From contig CAYQCL010000010.1 in assembly GCA_964416065.1 (NCBI GenBank), positions 1 to 54,669 on the forward strand: 54,669 bases of DNA, written 5' to 3'. Both the position numbers and the translations under genes were made by a program. The notes below the pieces were generated by a model that worked only from the letters and a program-made list of their open reading frames with translations, was not told the DNA's origin and ran no database searches. Shown piece after piece: positions 49,420-54,669 of the stretch (within the stretch, counting starts at the first letter, position 1; each line of letters opens with the position of its first letter). Source of the stretch: Limiplasma sp964416065 (GTDB lineage Bacteria > Bacillota > Clostridia > Christensenellales > Aristaeellaceae).

Positions 49420-50598
49420 TTGATACTGGAATTATATCTCCATTTCCCGTTTTGCAAAAGGAAATGTTTTTACTGCGACTTCTGCTCCGCGCCGCAAAGC
49501 GATGAGACCGTGGCGGCCTACTGCGCCGCGCTCAGGAAGGAGATTCGCCTGATGGCGGAGCGTTACGCGGACGCGCGGGTTTCGACCGTGTTTTTAGGCG
49601 GTGGCACGCCGTCCGTGGTGGGGGCGGAGGAAATGTCAGAGGTTCTTCGCGAGCTCAGGCAATGCTTTGCCTTTCAGCCGGACGCGGAGTTCACCACGGA
49701 AGCCAACCCGGGCACGCTGACGCCCGCGTGGCTGGATATGGCGGCGCGTCATGGCGTCAACCGCCTTTCCCTGGGCCTTCAGGCCTCGCAGGAGAGGATT
49801 CTTCAGCGCATCGGACGCATTCATACCTTTGCTCAGGCGGAGGAGGCGATGAAAATGACGCGCGCGGCGGGTATCCAAAACCTGAACCTGGATGTGATGT
49901 TTGGTTTGCCGGAGCAGACGCTTCGGGACTACCTTGAAACGCTGGAAAGGGCTTGCACGCTTTCGCCAAACCACATTTCTGCGTACAGCCTGATTCTGGA
50001 GGAGGGCACCGTCCTCAGCGCCGCCGTAGAGAAGGGACAATGCAGCCTGCCTGACGAGGACGAGACGGCGGAAATGTACGAGCGGGGAGCGGCATGGTTG
50101 AAGCGCGCCGGGTATATGCAATATGAGGTGAGCAATTTTGCCCGCCCGGGCTTTGAATGCCGCCACAATATCGGCTACTGGCAGGACGCGTGGTATCTGG
50201 GGATGGGCCTTGCCGCGCATAGCATGCTTCCTCCCAACAGGGAAGAGGCCAAACGGGGCGCGGTGCGCGTTCGGCGCGCCAATCCCGAAAGCCTTGACGC
50301 CTATATTAAGGCGCTTGAGGCAGGGAAGCTTCCCGAGACGCAGATCGAGCTGATCCAATCTCAAGAGGCGATGTTTGAGAGCATGATGCTGGGGCTGCGT
50401 ATGACGCGCGGGGTTAGCGAGGCGGAATTTGAAAAGCGGCATGGCGTCGCGCTCGTCCAACGCTACGGAGAGGCCCTCAGAGGACTTGTGAGGGACGGCC
50501 TCGGCGCGTGGCTCGTGGAGGAAACGAGCACAAGGCGTTTTGCCCTTACGCCTCGGGGACTGGAAATGCAGAACGAGGCGTTGATGAGGCTGATGTAG
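49420..50598 (+). CDS. hemW: Radical SAM heme chaperone HemW
   Basis: Coproporphyrinogen-oxidase-like radical SAM protein that binds heme and delivers it to respiratory enzymes; often misannotated as hemN. 392 residues. The iron-sulfur cysteines are C12, C16 and C19 in PFCKRKCFYCDF. The heme-binding motif HNIGYW is present after CRHN, which marks HemW rather than true HemN. The start TTG at 49420 was preferred to the TTG at 49414 because it is 8 bases after GGGAGG. Confidence 0.92.
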   Translation: MILELYLHFPFCKRKCFYCDFCSAPQSDETVAAYCAALRKEIRLMAERYADARVSTVFLGGGTPSVVGAEEMSEVLRELRQCFAFQPDAEFTTEANPGTLTPAWLDMAARHGVNRLSLGLQASQERILQRIGRIHTFAQAEEAMKMTRAAGIQNLNLDVMFGLPEQTLRDYLETLERACTLSPNHISAYSLILEEGTVLSAAVEKGQCSLPDEDETAEMYERGAAWLKRAGYMQYEVSNFARPGFECRHNIGYWQDAWYLGMGLAAHSMLPPNREEAKRGAVRVRRANPESLDAYIKALEAGKLPETQIELIQSQEAMFESMMLGLRMTRGVSEAEFEKRHGVALVQRYGEALRGLVRDGLGAWLVEETSTRRFALTPRGLEMQNEALMRLM

Positions 50599-50923
50599 AA
50601 GGGAAGCCGAGCGGGAATTGACGGGCATAAAGGACGCAAGGAAAGAGACGGATGACAGACGCTCCAAGAATTATGAAATACCGGCTGATCGTTTTTATAG
50701 GCTTCTTCAAATCATCTTCAGCATTTTATCACAGAAGGAAAGACAATACAAGAACGAGATAAAGTTTCTATTCCATAGCGAGTCAAAGATGAACATATGC
50801 GGCGGATTGACTCCTTTTCTGCGCCAGTCGAGATAATCGAAGACGCGCACGGAGCATCCCATGCGCGTCAGAATGGTGAATGAAGCTGGAATGACGGAAT
50901 CCGATGATCGGATTTTTGGCGGT
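50599..50923. other. Gene-poor, AT-richer stretch between hemW and the ROK gene
   Basis: About 325 bases visibly richer in A and T than the neighbourhood. A minus-strand frame of 80 residues (50707-50949) and a plus-strand one of 72 (50618-50836) exist, but neither has a good ribosome binding site or recognisable domain. A 7-bp inverted repeat GAGTCAA/TTGACTC (50779-50785 and 50806-50812) is the only distinct structure. Confidence 0.4.
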
Positions 50924-51862
50924 TTAGAGTACTGAAAGCCCCGCGCCAATCAGCGCGATATAATGCGGATTGAGCTCGGTGAGGACAATGCCATTGGTAA
51001 CGAAGCGCATGGGGGGTGGGCAGCAGCCTTTGACGAATCTGCTCCAGCAGCCAGCCATCCGAAACCACGCCGCCGCCAAGGACGATTGTATCGGGATCGA
51101 ATACCCAGCATAGATTCATAATAAGCGCGGCAAGAGCGTCGGCCGCGTCTGTGGTCAGACGGTTGCACAGGGCGTCGCCCTGCTGTGCCAGCTCAAAAAT
51201 CTCTTTTGCGGAGCATCGCTCGTGCTCGGGAAAGGTCAGACGGGTCGAGGCATACTCACCGCGAAGAAGCCTTGCGCGCTGGTCAAGCCTGCTGCCGCAG
51301 GCAAGAGCCTCGACACAGCCGCGGCGTCCGCAGCAGCAGAGCGTGTCACCTCCCATCGCGACAACATGATGCCCTATCTCGCCCGCGTTAAAGCTCGCGC
51401 CAATCACCGGCCTGCCGTCAATCATGATGCCCGCGCCGATCCCTGTCCCGACGTTAAGATACATGAAATTCTTGGTGTGACGTCCATGTCCAAGGCGGGC
51501 CTCCGCGCGCAGGGCGCAGCGGACGTCGTTATCAATTTTGCAGGGAAGGTGGAAACGTTCGCTGATGATTGAAGCGATGTGAATCGTGGCACAACGCTTG
51601 GGCTCGATTTCAAGCCAGTCTCCGGACGCAGGATCGACGCGTCCGACAAGGCCGATGCCAATGCCGCAGACCAGGGTTTGACAGCTGTTGGTGAGATAGT
51701 CGTCGATGGTTGTTAGAAGCTGCCGCAGTACTTCCTCCTGGGATGCGCCTTGGGCGAGAATCGAGGGATAGCGCGTTTCAGAGAGGATTTCTCCGTCCTG
51801 CGTAACCTCGCCGATCAAAAGCTTCGTGTCCCCAGATCAACGGCAAGTGCCATATTCTTCAT
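50924..51862 (-). pseudogene. ROK-family sugar kinase or regulator, two frameshifts
   Basis: The intended product of about 312 residues starts MKNMALAVDLG and ends IALIGAGLSVL. It has the ROK signature: the aspartate region KIDNDVRCAL, GEIGHHVVAMGG, and the zinc cysteines CCCGRRGC. It does not read through: near the start a G-run has four instead of five bases (plus-strand C4 at 51830-51833), which turns GDTKLLIGEV out of frame, and near the end a run has six instead of five (51011-51016). Either it is recently inactivated, or the sequence has homopolymer errors. An intact version would be a glucokinase-like enzyme or NagC-like regulator. Confidence 0.85.
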
Positions 51863-51918
51863 TGTGCTACCGCCTTTCCCGAATCGTGTATATTGTCAAT
51901 GCGGAAGATACTTTCAAA

Positions 51919-51932
51919 GTGTAACGATACAC
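51919..51932. promoter_or_regulatory. LacI-type operator at the ROK gene
   Basis: The 14-base near-palindrome GTGTAACGATACAC has the central CG typical of LacI-family sites. It begins about 12 bases downstream of the -10 box, at the expected transcription start, and a 12/14 match lies in the same position behind the sugar permease promoter. Confidence 0.6.
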
Positions 51933-51943
51933 ATCATATTCAA

Positions 51944-51972
51944 AGTATATCTCACCCTTTCCACGATGTCAA
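51944..51972 (-). promoter_or_regulatory. Consensus sigma-A promoter of the ROK gene
   Basis: On the minus strand a perfect -35 TTGACA (51972-51967), 17-base spacer, TATACT (51949-51944). Confidence 0.8.
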
Positions 51973-52056
51973 GCCCCTTTTTTTGTTCTTTTGTACGAGA
52001 TATGGATCAGAAAGGCGGGATTCATAGCGGGTCGGGCAGCCAATGAGAAGAGAGGC

Positions 52057-53133
52057 TCACCGCGCGGCGCCGCGCGGCGCTGTCGTTCCGCGCTCAATCA
52101 GCTGTGTATAAAGCATTTTGGATTCAACGGGGGCGCCGGGATTTTCCAGGGCCTGAATGAGAAGCCGAATACCGGTTTCTCCCGCCTCGCGCAAAGGCTG
52201 ACGCATGGTGGTGACTGGCGCGGCGTCGTAAAGGGAGGAGGCGGCGCTTTCATCGTCAAATCCGATGATCGACACATCCTCTGGCACGCGAAGGCCAGCC
52301 TCCGTCAGGGCTTGCACAGCACCATAGGCGGAAATATCGGTTGCGAAGAAAATAGCCTCCGGAATTTGGTTCTTTTGGATCAGCGCCTTCATCTGCTCAT
52401 AGCCGCAGTTATAAAACAGAGAGCGGGCCGCGCTGTTTTTGCGCCAGTTGTCGTCCTCGCTGAGATTTGGAAAGAACATCATTTCGGGAGTTACACGGAT
52501 ACCATACTTCTGCAGCGCTTGGACATACCCGTTCATACGATCCAAGGTCACCTTCAGATTCATATCGCCTCCGAAATGAGCGATTTTGCGATGTCCCTGC
52601 ATGATCAGATGCTCCGTCGCCGCAAAGGCGCCGCCGACGTTGTCAATCAGCACCTTGTTTACGTTCAGATCCTGCAGGGAGTTTTCGATCAGAACCAATG
52701 GGAAATTCGAGGCCGCGAGATGACGGACGAGGTCATCCTCGGGAATAAAACTGCCATAGATAACCACGCCATCCACATGTCCCTGGGTGAGAAAATCCAG
52801 CTGTCGTTGTTTTTTTTGGATATCGCCGCATGAGTTCGTATATAGAACGTTATATTCGCGTGGGGAGCTGATGCCACTGACGCCTTGCTCAAAGCCGTCA
52901 ATGAGTGGCACGATAAACGTAGAGGAAAGGTCGTCAACGGCAACGCCTATGCAGTAGGTGCGGCGCTGGATCAGCGATCGGGCCAGCGCGTTCGGGCGGT
53001 AATTCAGCTTTTGAATCGCTTCCGCGATTCGTTCTCCCGTCTCGGCTCCCACGCCCGATTGCTTGTTGATGTATCTTGACACCAGCGTTTTTGAAACGCC
53101 CGCGTATTCGGCAACGTCCTTGATGGTTGACAT
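52057..53133 (-). CDS. LacI-family transcriptional regulator
   Basis: 358-residue repressor-type protein. The N-terminal helix-turn-helix with hinge is textbook: MSTIKDVAEYAGVSKTLVSR, then LNYRPNALARSL. The effector domain resembles periplasmic sugar-binding proteins and is complete. The ATG at 53133 was chosen because GGAAGG lies 8 bases upstream; the in-frame ATG at 53142 is too close to the site. It sits between a ROK gene and a sugar ABC permease gene that each carry a LacI-like operator, so it likely controls both; the sugar is unknown. It has its own consensus promoter. Confidence 0.93.
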   Translation of the reverse strand: MSTIKDVAEYAGVSKTLVSRYINKQSGVGAETGERIAEAIQKLNYRPNALARSLIQRRTYCIGVAVDDLSSTFIVPLIDGFEQGVSGISSPREYNVLYTNSCGDIQKKQRQLDFLTQGHVDGVVIYGSFIPEDDLVRHLAASNFPLVLIENSLQDLNVNKVLIDNVGGAFAATEHLIMQGHRKIAHFGGDMNLKVTLDRMNGYVQALQKYGIRVTPEMMFFPNLSEDDNWRKNSAARSLFYNCGYEQMKALIQKNQIPEAIFFATDISAYGAVQALTEAGLRVPEDVSIIGFDDESAASSLYDAAPVTTMRQPLREAGETGIRLLIQALENPGAPVESKMLYTQLIERGTTAPRGAAR

Positions 53134-53171
53134 GAGATTCATCCTTCCACACACGATTTTTCTAAATAATA

Positions 53172-53200
53172 ATAATATAATAAAAAGAAGCGCAAGTCAA
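53172..53200 (-). promoter_or_regulatory. Sigma-A promoter of the LacI-family gene
   Basis: On the minus strand TTGACT (53200-53195), 17-base spacer, TATTAT (53177-53172). No copy of the operator lies next to it. Confidence 0.7.
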
Positions 53201-53323
53201 TCCTTTTCTGACAGAGCAAAGGGCTGGAAAGAAGAAAATGCTTATTTTCAATGGGTTTAGAACATTCTGAAAAGAGGCGATCCTATGAAAACGGACAAAT
53301 TTCAAGAAAAAATAAATTTATTC

Positions 53324-53375
53324 TTGACAATCCTCGACAGACATGATATGATACACGCGAAGTGGAACGATATAC
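53324..53375 (+). promoter_or_regulatory. Sugar permease promoter with LacI-type operator
   Basis: TTGACA (53324-53329), 17-base spacer, TATGAT (53347-53352), followed by GTGGAACGATATAC (53362-53375), which agrees with the ROK operator GTGTAACGATACAC at 12 of 14 positions. The operator covers the expected transcription start, as it does at the ROK gene. Confidence 0.7.
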
Positions 53376-53414
53376 AAACATGGCTGAGATTTTCATAATG
53401 GGGAGACCTTCAAT

Positions 53415-54210
53415 ATGGTTGTGATGAATCCGTCTTTGCGCTCATCTTCCCAAGGCCATCAGTTCAAAAAAACCGTTCACTTTTGCTCATGTGCCTGCCG
53501 GCAATTTTGCTCTTTTTCGTTTTCTGCTATGTCCCGCTGCCGGGATTGTATATGGCCTTTGTGAACTACAATTACTCGAAGGGTATGTTGCCAGTCCGTT
53601 TATCAGATGGAATAATTTCCGTTTCCTGACGCTCTCCGGCGATTTGCCCATGCTGGTGCGCAATACGGTCTTATATAACCTGGCGTTTATTCTGACCAAT
53701 AACTTCTTTCAGATCGCTCTGGCGCTTATGCTCAACGAGATTCGCTCCAAGCGCTTTCGCAAGGTCTCCCAGGCGATTATCCTCCTGCCGTACTTTATCT
53801 CCTTTGTAATTGTGGAACTGTTTGCTTACAACATCCTGAACGCGGATTATGGCGTGCTCAACTCTGTCCGTCGCAGTCTGGGGCTTGAGGCGGTCGCGGT
53901 TTACTCCATGCCGGAGGCATGGCCGATTATCTTCGTTTTCCTGAACCTGTGGAAGAATGTCGGTTATGGAACCATCATTTATTTCGCCGCGATCATTGGC
54001 ATTGATACGGGTATGATCGAGACCGCCGAAATCGACGGCGTGAGCTCATGGCAGCGCATCCGCTATATCATGATCCCCTGCCTGCGCCCCACCTTCGTTA
54101 TGCTGATTCTGTTCTCGATCGGCTCGATCCTCAAGGGAAACTTCCAGCTGTTCTACAACGTGATCGGCGGATCAAACAAGATACTCTTTTCAACGACGGA
54201 TATTGTTTCT
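53415..54210 (+). pseudogene. Carbohydrate ABC permease, LplB/UgpA type, frameshifted and truncated
   Basis: Reading across frames reconstructs a sugar permease of the LplB family: MNPSLRSSSQGHQFKK, then NRSLLLMCLPAILLFFVF, CYVPLPGLYMAFVNYNYSKG, then ASPFIRWNNFRFL, and the intact stretch to ILKGNFQLFYNVIGGSNK and STTDIV. Two single-base losses are inferred: A7 instead of A8 at about 53466-53472, and TT instead of TTT at 53588-53589. After about 54210 the frame no longer matches the family; the final helix and tail, about 50 residues, are missing, and phage-like sequence follows. Binding-protein and second-permease genes would be expected next and are absent. Confidence 0.75.
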
Positions 54211-54320
54211 TTGCAGGTCTTACGGATTCCATTGTCTCTCTTGCCTGCGACGAAAGAATAGCACAGTCTCATAAGCCTTACAAGTACGCACTTTTTTGTG
54301 GTATAGGTACCGATTGGTAA

Positions 54321-54526
54321 CGATTGGGCAGTTACCTTTTGGAAACTTTTTCATATTCCAAGGCTTTGAAAGAAAATAAGATGCTTTTGTTAATTCTTCA
54401 GTCCTTCGCTACAGATACATTGACAACTGCACATGGGAAGAGATAGCAGGTTTTATAAATGTCTCGCTCCGTACCGTACACCGAATACACGGCACTGCCC
54501 TTCAGCATTTTTCTGTCCCGGATTGA
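54321..54526 (+). pseudogene. Fragment of a phage-type sigma-70 region 4-like protein (DUF1492/ArpU-like)
   Basis: The intelligible part is about 40 residues: RYIDNCTWEEIAGFINVS, LRTVHRIHGTALQHFSVPD, a helix-turn-helix of the kind found in late-transcription regulators next to phage packaging genes. A preceding frame, GSYLLETFSYSKALKENK, MLLLILQS, joins it if one C is restored at about 54403-54404 (CC to CCC). No start codon with ribosome binding site is visible, so it is either damaged or cut at its left side. Confidence 0.6.
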
Positions 54527-54601
54527 AAGTTGGCACGGTTTGGCACAGTTTGGCACACTTGACCTGTGGTATCATTACAATAGCGAAATAGAATGAAACA
54601 A

Positions 54602-54641
54602 GCCTTTGCGGGATGAGCAATCCTGCAAGGGCTTTTCTTTT
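54602..54641 (+). terminator. Terminator ahead of the gene at the right edge
   Basis: A 13-bp stem with two G-U pairs (54602-54614 with 54620-54632, loop GAGCA) is followed by TTTTCTTTT. Upstream, the short repeats TGGCACGGT, TTTGGCACAG, TTTGGCACAC occur in tandem around 54530-54560. Confidence 0.7.
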
Positions 54642-54661
54642 GCCCGAAGGAGGTGAAGCTG

Positions 54662-54669
54662 GTGCCGAG
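54662..54669 (+). CDS. Start of a gene, cut by the window edge; possibly phage terminase small subunit
   Basis: GTG CCG follows AAGGAGGTG by about seven bases. Only two codons are visible. Phage terminase small subunit proteins in Firmicutes often begin MP and follow a DUF1492 gene, which is the only reason for the suggestion. Confidence 0.3.

Noticed and set aside
50618..50836. 72-residue plus-strand frame after hemW
   Set aside because: Weak start, no ribosome binding site of note, no resemblance to a known protein; it lies in the AT-richer gap.
53285..53398. 37-residue frame starting MKTDKFQEK between the LacI-family gene and the permease
   Set aside because: It runs straight through the consensus promoter and operator of the permease, so translation of it is unlikely.

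Overview
The window is a GC-rich bacterial chromosome segment, probably from an endospore-forming member of the Clostridia. The evidence for that is an intact spoIVA, a complete eight-gene spoIIIA operon, YlbF/YajC/TIGR04086-type neighbours, strong AGGAGG ribosome binding sites and many consensus sigma-A promoters. The Christensenellales are a reasonable guess for the order, but that is inference from style only. About 50 kb is ordinary, intact, densely packed core genome. The last 4 kb is different: a damaged sugar-uptake locus that runs into a phage fragment.

Layout. 0-9.2 kb: a small membrane protein, then a five-gene peptide ABC transporter (binding protein, two permeases, two ATPases) with two small membrane proteins at its end and a cluster of strong hairpins behind it. 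9.2-12 kb: two polytopic membrane proteins on the minus strand. 12-15.8 kb: an Orn/Lys/Arg-decarboxylase-family protein, a single-frame fusion of a HAD phosphatase with thymidylate kinase, and mnmA. 15.9-20.9 kb: a complete branched-chain amino acid transporter (livKHMGF). 20.9-25.1 kb: an AI-2E-family permease, a phospholipase D/cardiolipin synthase-like protein and spoIVA. 25.2-32.9 kb: ylbF-like, mltG, a U32 peptidase-family (TrhP-like) gene, yajC, a TIGR04086 membrane protein, a short-chain dehydrogenase, exonuclease III, a YfcE-like phosphodiesterase and a PrsA-like foldase lipoprotein. 33-34.7 kb: a YqxD/YaiI-family protein and a membrane-anchored endonuclease/exonuclease/phosphatase-fold protein on the minus strand. 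34.7-43.2 kb: a complete, tightly coupled histidine operon, hisZGDCBHAF-IE plus a PHP-type histidinol phosphatase. 43.4-48.8 kb: an L,D-transpeptidase followed directly by spoIIIAA-AH, behind a sigma-E-like promoter. 49-50.6 kb: a DUF1622 protein and hemW. 50.9-54.2 kb: a ROK-family gene, a LacI-family regulator and a sugar ABC permease that share a likely operator. The ROK gene and the permease each carry single-base frameshifts in homopolymers, and the permease is cut off at about 54.2 kb. 54.2-54.7 kb: a phage-like sigma-factor fragment, a terminator and the start of what may be a terminase small subunit gene.

Recurring themes. Both ABC binding-protein genes have a hairpin in the 5' leader and strong hairpins between the binding-protein gene and the permease gene, an arrangement that can give excess binding protein. 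Both binding proteins have cleavable signal peptides but no lipobox. Intergenic gaps at about 9.1, 33.0 and 43.25 kb share pieces of one degenerate repeat family. No tRNA, rRNA, CRISPR array or complete insertion sequence was seen.
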